A DNA stretch of 39,159 nt from Asaia bogorensis (GTDB lineage Bacteria; Pseudomonadota; Alphaproteobacteria; Acetobacterales; Acetobacteraceae): the NCBI GenBank assembly GCA_945888575.1, contig CAMDAM010000006.1, positions 1 through 39,159 of the forward strand, read 5' to 3'. Both the position numbers and the translations under genes were made by a program. Shown here piece by piece: positions 1 through 9,113 of this stretch. The stretch's first letter is position 1; each line of letters begins with the position of its first letter. The notes beneath the pieces were generated by a model, which saw only the letters and a list, made by a program, of their open reading frames with translations, had not been told where the DNA came from and ran no database searches.

Positions 1-91
1 GCGCCAGGTGCCCTGGCGGCACGAACTCATGCACCGATGCCGGCAACAGCCAATGCTGGTCCACGTCCCAGGGACGGAAGGTCTTCGTCAT
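1..91 (-). mobile_element. IS1182-like transposase, N-terminal fragment cut by window edge
   Basis: Reverse strand from 91 reads MTKTFRPWDVDQHWLLPASVHEFVPPGHLA..., resembling the N-terminus of IS1182-type transposases (xKTFRPxDxDQxxLLPPSVxExVPEGHLA). The ORF track missed it because it runs off the window. Confidence 0.75.
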
Positions 92-145
92 CCACGCAGC
101 GAATCCCATCCGATCCCACGACGCAAGGGTTACTCGGACGGGCTC

Positions 146-931
146 CTAGTTCAGGTAGAACTCGTCGCGCGGAAACAGGTCCGTCAACGGCGCAGCCTCG
201 CGCGGCATGCCGGGCGTCCAGTGCCGCGCCGGCTCATGAAGCATCGATTTCCAGTCGCAGCACCCGGCCCGCCCACGCGCCAGATGCGCCGCCACCCCCG
301 GGCTGGCCAGCCGCGCCAGCAGCGCCTCACGGTCGTACGGAATCGGATCGTTCGATCCAATCAGGATCGAGATCGGCCGTAGCAGCACCACATGCGGGAA
401 CACCGAGGCGAAGGTGTCCACCACCCGCGGCGAAGGCGCCCACTGCACATAAAGCCCCCCCGGCGCCAGCCGCGCCCGCAGCGCCTGCATGAACTCCGCC
501 GAGTAAAGCACGCCGGATTGGGATGACTCCGGCAGGATCGCATCACCCAGCCGCCCAGCAACGCGCCCAACCCGGCACCCACGGTGTTGAGCCCGTACAG
601 CAGCGCAATGCGTGCCGTCGATCCGCCCGGCCATCTCCAGCGCCAGCCAGTCGTAGAGAAACAGTTTGGAGACCAGCACGAACACCGCCACGCCAGTCTC
701 GCAGAGCGCGAACGCGATGATCGCCTGCGTCCGGCTCAACCGGTCCGCCACCCGCGCGGCGAGAATGGTGCCGATGCCGAGCCCGATGAGAAACGCCCCC
801 ACCACCAGCGCCGCCGAAACGGTGTCAGACTCCGCGAACAGCCCCAGCATGCGCTGCCAGACCACCTGGCACAGCAGGGCCGCAAAGCCCGAGGCAAAGA
901 AGGCCAGGCTCAGCTGCGGCATGCGGCGCAT
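146..931 (-). pseudogene. Degraded spermidine-synthase-like integral membrane protein
   Basis: N-terminal TM region MRRMPQLSLAFFASGFAALLCQVVWQRMLGLF... and C-terminal synthase part VLYSAEFMQALRARLAPGGLYVQWAP... are joined after a frame change (TM-like MGAGLGALLGGWVM lies in another frame, ORF 361..582) with the central domain missing. Confidence 0.65.
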
Positions 932-1115
932 TCCCTCGCGCACGCGATGGCACGCACCAGAATCGACGCCCAACAGAGCGTGTAACCTGCTGGCAATACA
1001 CCGTATCCGGCCACACCAGGCGATCCGTTGCCAGGAAGCATCGGTATCGCAGGGTATGGCATTGGCTCGCCACCGCGCCAAGTAAAGAGGGGAACCGGGA
1101 GCTGGCGATGACGAA

Positions 1116-1646
1116 ATGCAGATGCCGCACGCCGCATCGCCGATGCGCGTACGCAGCGGCACGGCCGTGAAGGCCCTCGCCCTGGCCTTCGGCATAACCG
1201 CGGCCGCCATCCTGCCCGCAACCGCACAGCCGGCGGTCTCCGGCCGCGCCACCGTGATCGATGGCGACACGATCGAGATACGGGGAACGCGCATACGCCT
1301 CCACGGCGTGGACGCCCCGGAACTCAGCCAGACCTGCAGGCGGACCAATCGGCGGGACTGGGACTGCGGTGTGGAGGCCGCCGTAGCGCTCGACTCGTTC
1401 GTCGGAGGCAGAACCGTCCGCTGCCAGCCAAATGGCGATGTGCACGGCAATCGGATCATTGCCGTGTGCTTCAAAGGTGCGGAGGATATCAACCGCTGGC
1501 TGGTGGCCAATGGTTGGGCCGTGGCATCCCGGCGTTTCTCGGAAGCCTATGTGCCGGACGAGGACCAGGCCCGCGCAGCCCGGCGTGGGCTCTGGAGCGG
1601 CCCATTCGTGATGCCGTGGGACTATCGCAACGGCCAGCGCCGCTGA
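1116..1646 (+). CDS. Thermonuclease-family (SNase-like) secreted protein; start may be 1143
   Basis: Signal peptide then ATVIDGDTIEIRGTRIRLHGVDAPE and RRGLWSGPF motifs. Confidence 0.85.
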   Translation: MQMPHAASPMRVRSGTAVKALALAFGITAAAILPATAQPAVSGRATVIDGDTIEIRGTRIRLHGVDAPELSQTCRRTNRRDWDCGVEAAVALDSFVGGRTVRCQPNGDVHGNRIIAVCFKGAEDINRWLVANGWAVASRRFSEAYVPDEDQARAARRGLWSGPFVMPWDYRNGQRR

Positions 1647-1650
1647 TGTG

Positions 1651-2256
1651 CTACCCGCGCGCCAGACGCCGCTGCACGAAATCCAGCCGGTCCTGGCCCC
1701 AGAAGATCCCCTCGCCGATCACGTAGCTCGGCGCGCCGAATACGCCGCGGGCCAGTGCCGCCTGGGTGTCCGCCGCCTTGCGCTCCGTCCAGCGCGGCTC
1801 GGCGCCTAGCGCCATCACCTGCGCGGCATCCAGCCCGCATTCGCCGATCAGCTTCGCGAGGACCGCCTCGTCAGCCGGGTTCAACTCCTCCTCCCAGATC
1901 GCCTTCAGCACGCGATGGGCGAGGCGGATGGCCGGGGCATCGCCCATCGTCTCCCGCAATGCGATGCAACAGGCCGAGGACAGGGCCTCCGAGGTGGGGA
2001 AGTGCTTCGGCTGGAGATTGATGGGAATGCCGAGGAAATCGCGCCAGCGGGGCAGTTCCTGCATGCGGTAGGCCTGGCGCTGCGGCGAACGCTTGGGCAA
2101 GGGCAGGCCGCCGGAATTGGCAAAGATGGTGCCGAAATCAACCGGCCAGATGCGCAGGGAGGCGCCATGCTGCGCGCACATCGCCTCGATCCGCGCGGCG
2201 CCCAGATGGGTCCACGGCGAGTTGAGCGAGGCGTAGTAGTCCACATGCAGCGCCAT
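1651..2256 (-). CDS. 2-hydroxychromene-2-carboxylate isomerase-like (DsbA-fold)
   Basis: MALHVDYYASLNSPWTHLGAARIEAM ... GVFGAPSYVIGEGIFWGQDRLDFV. Confidence 0.85.
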   Translation of the reverse strand: MALHVDYYASLNSPWTHLGAARIEAMCAQHGASLRIWPVDFGTIFANSGGLPLPKRSPQRQAYRMQELPRWRDFLGIPINLQPKHFPTSEALSSACCIALRETMGDAPAIRLAHRVLKAIWEEELNPADEAVLAKLIGECGLDAAQVMALGAEPRWTERKAADTQAALARGVFGAPSYVIGEGIFWGQDRLDFVQRRLARG

Positions 2257-2302
2257 GGTGGCCCTCCCGTTCGTTTCGGAAATCGTGGGGGCGGAGAGGG
2301 AA

Positions 2303-2430
2303 GGAAGCAAGGGTCTTATTTTTCTGAAGAAAAAGAAGCAAAAAGACTTTTCTCACCTGCGCCCGATCAAGGGGGCGAGGCGCAAGCGAACAAAAGTTTT
2401 TTGGTTCTTTTTTTCAAAAAAGAACAACGC
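2303..2430. repeat. AT-rich double-hairpin intergenic repeat / probable terminator of the ccm operon
   Basis: CTTATTTTTC-TGAA-GAAAAAGAAG (2315-2338) and GTTCTTTTTT-TC-AAAAAAGAAC (2404-2425); flanked by GGAAGCAAGG and CTTACCTTC. Confidence 0.8.
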
Positions 2431-3741
2431 TTACCTTCGCTTCACCGCCTCAATGGCCGACCGCACCAACTTCGCATCCTCCGCCTCCTGCGGCAGCACA
2501 ATGAGCAGGCGTTCCCAAAGAACAACCGCCTCATCCATCGCGCCACGCTTGGCGGCTTCCACGCCGAGGTGCCAGAGCGCGGCGGGCTGCCTTGGCTCGG
2601 CGGCGTTGACGCGCTTCAGCAACTCCAGCGCGCGGGGCGGAAAGGGCGCGGTGGGGGGCAGGCCTTCCAGCAGCGCCTGGGCCTCGGCCGAGGCGATGGC
2701 CATGTCGTCCGGGCGCAGGGCACCAGCGCGGGCATAGGCGGCGATGGATTTCTCGCGCTCGCCCAGTACGCCCCAGGCGCGGCCGAGGCGTTGCCAGCCA
2801 TCGGCATCGTTCGGCTCCGCCTCCAGCCTTGCAGCGAGGCGCTCGACCATGCCGCGGATCATTTCCTGCCGGGCCTGCGCATCCGGCGGCTCGGCCGGAG
2901 GCGGCAGGGCGGGGGTGGCGATGCCGGCGGCACGGGCGGCGATGGCGACGCGGCGGGCGATCTCGTCGCGGATGGCCAGCCCCGCTGGCAGGTCGGCGGC
3001 GAGCGCCAGCCAGGCGGTGATGGCTTCCTGCTGGCGGCCGTCCTGGGCGGCGGCGGCGGCGAGGTAGAAGCGGGCGACGGGATTGTCCGGCTCCTCGGCC
3101 AGCACCTTTGCGAACCCTTCGGTGGCGGCAGGGGAGATGGTGCCGTCGGCGGCGAGCACGCTGGCTTCCAAAGCGGCGGCGCGCAGGTCGGGCGTGACGG
3201 GCACCAGGGCGAGGGCGCGGCGCCAGGCCTCGTCGGCGGCGCGCCATTGGGCCAGGGCGCCGCGGGTGCGGGCGAGCAGCAGCCAGGCCTCGCCATCCCC
3301 TGGCGCTTCCTGCACGCGGCGTTCGATCTGGGCGAGGCCCTGGCGCAGCGCTTGCTCCTCCGGATCCGGGGTGCGCTGGGCGAAGGGCTGGGCCGGCAGG
3401 CCGGGCGTGCCGGTGGCGAGGTAGATCAGGCCGGCACCGCTGGCGGCGAGCAGGGCGAGGACGAGGGCCAGGGCGGGGTTGCGGCCGGCACGGGCCTCGG
3501 CCGGGCCGCCCTCGGCGCGCAGCAGGCGGCGCTGGATTTCGAGGCGGGCGGCATCGGCTTCCGCGGGGGCGATCAGGCCGCGGGCCTGCTCACGCTCCAG
3601 CTCGGCGATCTGGTCGCGATAGACGGCGCGGTCGAAGATTTCGCGGGAGGGAGCGCTGGCGCCGCCGCGCAGCAGGGGCAGCAGCACGACGGCCAGCACG
3701 AGCAGGGCAAGCAGGGTGGCGGCGATAGCGAAGGCGATCAC
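2431..3741 (-). CDS. ccmI: Cytochrome c-type biogenesis protein CcmI/CycH (TPR)
   Basis: N-terminal TM plus FDRAVYRDQIAELEREQARGLIAPAEADAARLEIQRRLL; downstream of ccmH; TPR-like C-terminus. Confidence 0.9.
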   Translation of the reverse strand: MIAFAIAATLLALLVLAVVLLPLLRGGASAPSREIFDRAVYRDQIAELEREQARGLIAPAEADAARLEIQRRLLRAEGGPAEARAGRNPALALVLALLAASGAGLIYLATGTPGLPAQPFAQRTPDPEEQALRQGLAQIERRVQEAPGDGEAWLLLARTRGALAQWRAADEAWRRALALVPVTPDLRAAALEASVLAADGTISPAATEGFAKVLAEEPDNPVARFYLAAAAAQDGRQQEAITAWLALAADLPAGLAIRDEIARRVAIAARAAGIATPALPPPAEPPDAQARQEMIRGMVERLAARLEAEPNDADGWQRLGRAWGVLGEREKSIAAYARAGALRPDDMAIASAEAQALLEGLPPTAPFPPRALELLKRVNAAEPRQPAALWHLGVEAAKRGAMDEAVVLWERLLIVLPQEAEDAKLVRSAIEAVKRR

Positions 3742-4187
3742 TTCGGCTCCTCGCGCAGCAGGGCGGCGAGCCGGGCCTGTTCCTCGGGCGTGAGCGGCGC
3801 GGAGGCGGCGGGCTTGCGGCGGCGTTGCGCGGCGAAAGCAGCCACCCCGCCGAGGGCCAGCAGGGCAAAGGGGCCGAACCAGAGCAGGTAGGTGTCGGCG
3901 CGCACCGGCGGGCGGAGCAGCACGAAATCGCCGTAGCGGGCAACGAGATAGGCCTTCGCCTGCGCATCGCTGTCCCCGGCGGCGAGGCGTTCGCGCAGCA
4001 CGATGCGGATGTCTCGCGCCAGGGTGGCGTTGCTGTCGTCGATCGATTCGTTGTGGCAGACGACGCAGCGCAGTTCCCTCGAGAGCGCGAGGGCGCGGGC
4101 TTCCAGCGCGGGGTCGGCCAGGCGTTCGTCCGGCTGCACGGCCCAGGCTGGTGCGACCAACAGGAACAGAGCGAAGAGGAGCCTCAC
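3738..4187 (-). CDS. ccmH: Cytochrome c-type biogenesis protein CcmH
   Basis: LRCVVCHNESIDDSNATLARDIRIVLRERLAAGDSDAQAKAYLVARYGDFVLLRPP; GTG start overlapping dsbE stop. Confidence 0.92.
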   Translation of the reverse strand: MRLLFALFLLVAPAWAVQPDERLADPALEARALALSRELRCVVCHNESIDDSNATLARDIRIVLRERLAAGDSDAQAKAYLVARYGDFVLLRPPVRADTYLLWFGPFALLALGGVAAFAAQRRRKPAASAPLTPEEQARLAALLREEPK

Positions 4188-4717
4188 GAGCGCTCCAGTG
4201 CGCGCAGCAGCGGCAGCAGCTCGCGGTCCAGTAGGGCGGGGGTGACGGGGCCGACGATGCGTTTGCGGATGTGGCCCTGCTTGTCGATCACGTAGGTCTC
4301 CGGCACGCCGTAGAGGCCGAAATCGATGCCGGTGCGGCCATCGCGATCGATGCCGGTGGTGAGGAAGGGGTCGCCGAGTTCGGCGAGGAAGCGGCGGGAG
4401 TCCTCCGGGCGGTCTTTGTAGGCGATGCCGATGACGCGGATTTTCTCCTGCCGGGCCATCCGCAGCAGGACCGGATGTTCCACGCGGCAAGGCGCGCACC
4501 AGGAGGCGAAGAAGTTCACCACTGTCACCTGCCCGCGCAGGGAGGCGGATGACAGGCGGCCCTCCGCAAGACTGGGCAGGTCGAAGTCCGGGGCGGGCTT
4601 GTCGATCAGCGCGGAGGGCAGCTCGCGCGGGTCGCGGCCGGATAACAGGGCGGCGGCGAACCAGCCGGCGAGGCCGAGGAACAGGGCGAGCGGGGCGAGA
4701 AAGACGAGGCGGCGCAT
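4184..4717 (-). CDS. dsbE: Thiol:disulfide interchange protein DsbE/CcmG
   Basis: FFASWCAPCRVEHPVL thioredoxin motif; YGVPETYVIDKQGHI. Confidence 0.93.
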   Translation of the reverse strand: MRRLVFLAPLALFLGLAGWFAAALLSGRDPRELPSALIDKPAPDFDLPSLAEGRLSSASLRGQVTVVNFFASWCAPCRVEHPVLLRMARQEKIRVIGIAYKDRPEDSRRFLAELGDPFLTTGIDRDGRTGIDFGLYGVPETYVIDKQGHIRKRIVGPVTPALLDRELLPLLRALERS

Positions 4718-4720
4718 CGG

Positions 4721-6694
4721 CTATTCCGCGGCGGCCGGCAAGGCGGCGGGCTTGCGGGCGGCGACGCCGACGCGCCAGCGCCGGTCCGTGAGGCTGACGA
4801 CGCCGCCGAGGGCCATCACCAGCGCGCCGAGCCAGATCCAGGAGACGATCGGCTTGTGCCAGGCGCGCACGACCCAGCCGGCCTGGGCATCGCCTTCACC
4901 GAGGGCGAGATAGAGATCTGCGGAAAGCCCGGTGCGGATGGCCGTTAGCGCCGTGGTCTGGCGCTGCACGGTGAAGGTGCGGCGCTGCGGGTGCATCTCG
5001 TCGATCACGGTGCCGCCGCGCTTCACCTCGATCACGGCCTCGTCGGCGATGTAGTTGGGCCCGGGAACCCGGCGAACCTCGCGCAGGGTGAGGGTGTAGC
5101 CGGCGATGTCGATGTGGTCGCCGGGGCGCAGGGACTCGATGCGCTCCTGCTCGAAGGCAGAGGCGGAGACGCCGGCCACCAGCACGGCGATGCCGAAATG
5201 GGCCAGCGACATGCCATAGGCGGCGCGCGGCAGGCCGGCGGCGCGGCGCCAGGAATCACGCAGCGGCAGGCGGAACAGGCGGATGCGCTCGCCCCATTCG
5301 GCCAGCACGCCGGCAGCGATCCAGGCCGCGAGGCCAAGGCCCAGGATGGCGAGCACGGCATGGAAGCCCGAGAGATACAGGCCGACCAGCACCACGAGCA
5401 GCGCGAAGCCGAAGGCAACCCAGAGGCGCTGCAGGGCGGCGGTGAGGTCGCCGCGCTTCCAGGCCAGCAGCGGGCCGACGGCCATCGCCACCAGCAGCGG
5501 CGTCATCAGCGGCAGGAAGGTGCGGTTGTAGAAGGGCGGGCCGACGGAGATCTTCAACCCGAACGCGTCCATGAACAGCGGATACAGCGTGCCCAGCAGC
5601 ACCGTGCCGGTGGCGGTGGCGAGCAGGAGGTTGTTCAGCACCAGCGCGCCCTCACGCGAGATCGGCGCGAACAACCCGCCGCCCTGCATCGCCGGCGCAC
5701 GCCAGGCGTAGAGGGTGAAGGAGCCGCCGATGGCAATGATGAGCAGGCCGAGGATGAACACGCCGCGCGCGGGATCGACGGCGAAGGCGTGCACCGAACT
5801 GAGCACGCCGGAGCGCACCAGGAAGGTGCCGACCAAGGCGAGGCCGAAGGTGAGCAGGGCGAGCAGGATGGTCCAGCTCTTCATCGTGTCCCGCCGTTCC
5901 ACCACGATGGCCGAATGGATCAGCGCGGTGCCGGAAAGCCAGGGCAGCAGCGAGGCGTTCTCCACCGGGTCCCAGAACCACCAGCCACCCCAGCCCAGCG
6001 TGTAGTACGCCCACCAGGAGCCGAGCGCGATGCCGACCGTGAGCGCACACCACGAAACCAGCGCCCAGGGCCGCACCCAGCGCGCCCAGGCGGCATCGAC
6101 GCGGCCTTCGATCAGCGCCGCGACCGCAAACGCAAACGCCACCGAGGAGCCGACATAGCCGAGGTAGAGAAACGGCGGGTGGAAGGCCAGGCCCGGATCC
6201 TGCAGCACCGGGTTGAGCCCGTGCCCGTCCACCGGCGCCGGGATCACGCGGGTGAAGGGGTTCGATGTCGCCAGGATGAACAGCAGGAACCCCGTGGCCA
6301 CCATGCCCTGCACCGCCAGCACGCGGGCCCTCAGCTCGCGCGGAAGGTTGCCCCCGAAGGTCGCCACCGCGGCGCCGCAGAGCGAGAGGATGAGCACCCA
6401 GAGGAGCATGGAACCCTCATGGTTCCCCCACACGCCGCTGATCTTGTAGAGCATGGGCTTCGCGGAGTGGCTGTTCTCCACCACGTTGCTCACGCTGAAA
6501 TCGCTGGTGACATAGGCGTGGGTCAGCGCGGCGAAAGACAGCGCCACCATGGCGAACTGGCCTAGCGCCGCACTACGCCCCACCGCCATCCAGCCGGACA
6601 GGCGGCGCGCCGCACCGGCCAGCGGCACGATGGATTGGACGAGCGCCAGGCAAAGCGCCAACGCCAACGCGAAATGACCAAGCTCGATGAACAT
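4721..6694 (-). CDS. ccmF: Heme lyase subunit CcmF
   Basis: MFIELGHFALALALCLAL start; WGNHEGSMLLWVL; WGGWWFWDPVENASLLPWL. The 942 aa ORF is over-extended upstream. Confidence 0.95.
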   Translation of the reverse strand: MFIELGHFALALALCLALVQSIVPLAGAARRLSGWMAVGRSAALGQFAMVALSFAALTHAYVTSDFSVSNVVENSHSAKPMLYKISGVWGNHEGSMLLWVLILSLCGAAVATFGGNLPRELRARVLAVQGMVATGFLLFILATSNPFTRVIPAPVDGHGLNPVLQDPGLAFHPPFLYLGYVGSSVAFAFAVAALIEGRVDAAWARWVRPWALVSWCALTVGIALGSWWAYYTLGWGGWWFWDPVENASLLPWLSGTALIHSAIVVERRDTMKSWTILLALLTFGLALVGTFLVRSGVLSSVHAFAVDPARGVFILGLLIIAIGGSFTLYAWRAPAMQGGGLFAPISREGALVLNNLLLATATGTVLLGTLYPLFMDAFGLKISVGPPFYNRTFLPLMTPLLVAMAVGPLLAWKRGDLTAALQRLWVAFGFALLVVLVGLYLSGFHAVLAILGLGLAAWIAAGVLAEWGERIRLFRLPLRDSWRRAAGLPRAAYGMSLAHFGIAVLVAGVSASAFEQERIESLRPGDHIDIAGYTLTLREVRRVPGPNYIADEAVIEVKRGGTVIDEMHPQRRTFTVQRQTTALTAIRTGLSADLYLALGEGDAQAGWVVRAWHKPIVSWIWLGALVMALGGVVSLTDRRWRVGVAARKPAALPAAAE

Positions 6695-6777
6695 CCGTGC
6701 ACCCGCGAACCCGCGACGATCTAGCGGAACGTGGTGCGGAGGGGAAGGAAGGCCAGGGGGCCAGGGGGGATGCCGCC

Positions 6778-7986
6778 TTACCGAACCATGGCCAGTGAAT
6801 GCCTTGCGGCAGGGGAAAGCATCGTCTCCAGGCTTTTTTGGGCCCGTGCGATGGCGCCGGGCCAGTCGCCGGGTTCGGGCTGCCGGGCGAGGTGGAGGGA
6901 GGGGTACCAGGGGGAGTCGTCGCGCTGCATCAGCCAGCGCCATTCGGCGGCGTGATGCAGCAGCAGGATCGTGGGGCGGCCCACGGCCCCGGCGAGGTGG
7001 GCGATGGCGGTATCCACCGTCACCACGGCATCCAGCCCGGCAATCACGCGCGCGGTGGCGGCGAAATCGGCGAGTGGGAGAGGCGGTGCGTGCAGCATGG
7101 CAGCGAAACCGGGCAGCGGCGGGCGGTGCGCCGTCTCCTTCTGCAGCGAGACCAGCCGCGCCCCCGGCAGACGTGCGAGCGGGGCAAGGAACTCCGGGTC
7201 CATGGAACGCTGGTGGTCCTGCGGGTGGCGCGGGCTGCCGGCCCAGCACACGCCGATTCCGCCTGGCGGCATCGGGATCGGCGTGGCGTGCAGATAGGGC
7301 ATCGGGCCCGGCAGGTCCGCCAGCATGAGGCCGAGGCGGTGCGGCAGGCTCATCAGCGGGAGCCAGAGGTCGAAGCGGGCCTCCGGTGCTTCGCGTCCGC
7401 GCAGGGGGACGATGTCGCAGCCCTGCAGCAGGGGGGAGAGCAGCGCGTGCAGTTCGGCGGGGCATTCGAAGACGATCTGGCCGCCGAGGGCGTGCAGGCG
7501 GGGCAGCAGGCGGATGGCCTGGAACACGTCGCCGTAGCCCTGCTCGCACACCACCAGCAGGCGGCGGCCGGCGAGCGGGCTGCCATCCCAGAGCGGGGCG
7601 GGCAGGCGGCGCGGGCGCAGCTCCGGCACGTTCAGGCGGTGCTCGTATTCGGCCCAGCCCTCGGCGAAGCGGCCGGCGAGCAGGTGGGCCATGCCGCGGT
7701 GATACAGCGCGCGGGCGGGGGCGGGGCTGCGGCGGGCGGCTTCGGTGAAGGCGGCGACCGCCTCATCGGGGCGTTGCAGATCCACCAGCGCCTTGCCGAG
7801 GCCCTGCCAGCCATCCTCCAGATGCGGCCAGCGGGCGGTGACGTGCTGGAACTGCAGCAGGGCCGGCGCGCTGTTTTCGCCCTGCAGCAGGGCGGCGCCG
7901 AGGCGCAGCGCGAGGGCGGGATCGTCCGGCGCCAGGGCGGCGAGGCGGCGCAGCAGGCGCGCCGGCTCGGCGGGCGCCGGGGTCAT
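6778..7986 (-). CDS. TPR protein with glycosyltransferase family 9-like C-terminal domain
   Basis: TPR-like N-terminus, then CEQGYGDVFQAIRLLPRLHALGGQIVFECP ... IAGLDAVVTVDTAIAHLAGAVGRPTILLL. Confidence 0.8.
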   Translation of the reverse strand: MTPAPAEPARLLRRLAALAPDDPALALRLGAALLQGENSAPALLQFQHVTARWPHLEDGWQGLGKALVDLQRPDEAVAAFTEAARRSPAPARALYHRGMAHLLAGRFAEGWAEYEHRLNVPELRPRRLPAPLWDGSPLAGRRLLVVCEQGYGDVFQAIRLLPRLHALGGQIVFECPAELHALLSPLLQGCDIVPLRGREAPEARFDLWLPLMSLPHRLGLMLADLPGPMPYLHATPIPMPPGGIGVCWAGSPRHPQDHQRSMDPEFLAPLARLPGARLVSLQKETAHRPPLPGFAAMLHAPPLPLADFAATARVIAGLDAVVTVDTAIAHLAGAVGRPTILLLHHAAEWRWLMQRDDSPWYPSLHLARQPEPGDWPGAIARAQKSLETMLSPAARHSLAMVR

Positions 7987-9044
7987 GCGGCTTGCGGGTC
8001 GGCGATGGTGATGATGCGGCGGATCTCATCCGACTTGAAGCCGATCGCCGCCGGGCGGACCACGCCGGGGAGCACGGCGACGTCGTAGAGCTCCTGCACC
8101 ACGCCTTCGAAGCGCAGCCAGTGCACGGTGTCCCCGGTGCGCAGGTCGATCACCAGGATGGCGCAGCGCGGCTCGGCGCCGCGGCGGGCGAGTTCCTGGT
8201 CCAGGGCGAGGCCGGTGAAGGTGCGGTTGTCGCGCGGCAGGGAGGTGCCGATGATCGCGTAGTTGCCGTGGAAGGCGAGGCCGCGGGCGTAGCCGGGGCA
8301 GAAGGCGATCGGCACGAAGTGCCCTGCGGCGAGATCCACGCGGCCGAATTCGCCGGTGCCGGCATTCAGCAGAAACAGCTGGCCGCGATGCACGCGCGGG
8401 GAATGCGGCATGGAGAGGCCGGCGCAGACCGGCTCGCCGGTGACGATGTCGATCACCTGGCCGCCGCCGGCGCGGTGCGCGCGCCAGCCATCGGCGACGT
8501 CGCTGGGGCCGACGAGGGTGGCGAAGCGGGGGGTGCCGTTTTCCATGGCGAGGCCGTTGAGGTGGCAGCGATCCTCCGCGGCGAGGCGGGAGATGAAGCG
8601 GGGCTGCCAGAGCGGCTGGAAGCTGTGCGTATCGGACGCGGCGGCGACGCAGCTGAACAGGGTGTTGGCGAAGACCGGGCGGCCGGTGTTGTCCAGCGCC
8701 ACGTCGTGGATATCGAGGTCGCCGGTGACCCAGCTGCGGCGGGGGGCGTAGAGCGCGTCGTGGCCCTGCCAGTCCTGGCCTGCCGGCAGCACGTTGGTGA
8801 ACTTCCACAGCTGCTGGAGGGTGGCGATGTGGAGGGAGCCGTCATCGGCCGAGAGCCCCATGCAGCGCTCCAGCGTGCGCTCGAACACGGAAAGGCGGCC
8901 ATCGGGCTTGAGGCCGAACAGGAACAGCTTGCCGGCCTGGTAGGTGGTGGTGGCGAGGCTCAGCTTCTGCTCGGCGAGGAAGTTCGGCAGCTGGCGGGAG
9001 GTGGTGATCTCCAGCTTCGGGGCGGCTTCGGCGGCGGCGCTCAT
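7983..9044 (-). CDS. TIGR03032/DUF4915-like protein of unknown function
   Basis: LSLATTTYQAGKLFLFG, HDVALDNTGRPVFANTLFSCVA, LNGLAMENGTPRFATLVG, SMPHSPRVHRGQLFLLNAGTGE; overlaps downstream TPR-GT gene by 4 bp. Confidence 0.75.
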   Translation of the reverse strand: MSAAAEAAPKLEITTSRQLPNFLAEQKLSLATTTYQAGKLFLFGLKPDGRLSVFERTLERCMGLSADDGSLHIATLQQLWKFTNVLPAGQDWQGHDALYAPRRSWVTGDLDIHDVALDNTGRPVFANTLFSCVAAASDTHSFQPLWQPRFISRLAAEDRCHLNGLAMENGTPRFATLVGPSDVADGWRAHRAGGGQVIDIVTGEPVCAGLSMPHSPRVHRGQLFLLNAGTGEFGRVDLAAGHFVPIAFCPGYARGLAFHGNYAIIGTSLPRDNRTFTGLALDQELARRGAEPRCAILVIDLRTGDTVHWLRFEGVVQELYDVAVLPGVVRPAAIGFKSDEIRRIITIADPQAA

Positions 9045-9113
9045 CGTTGGGTCCTTGCGGCACGACTTCGGGCTGGACGGTGCTTCGGCGGGGGGCGTCG
9101 GCGAGGATAGGCC

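Noticed and set aside
1915-3891. 658 aa plus-strand ORF
   Set aside because: Antisense shadow of ccmI/ccmH in GC-rich DNA; low-complexity Gly/Ala/Arg composition and no domain signal.
4991-6565. 524 aa plus-strand ORF
   Set aside because: Antisense to ccmF; His/Gln/Arg-rich shadow frame.
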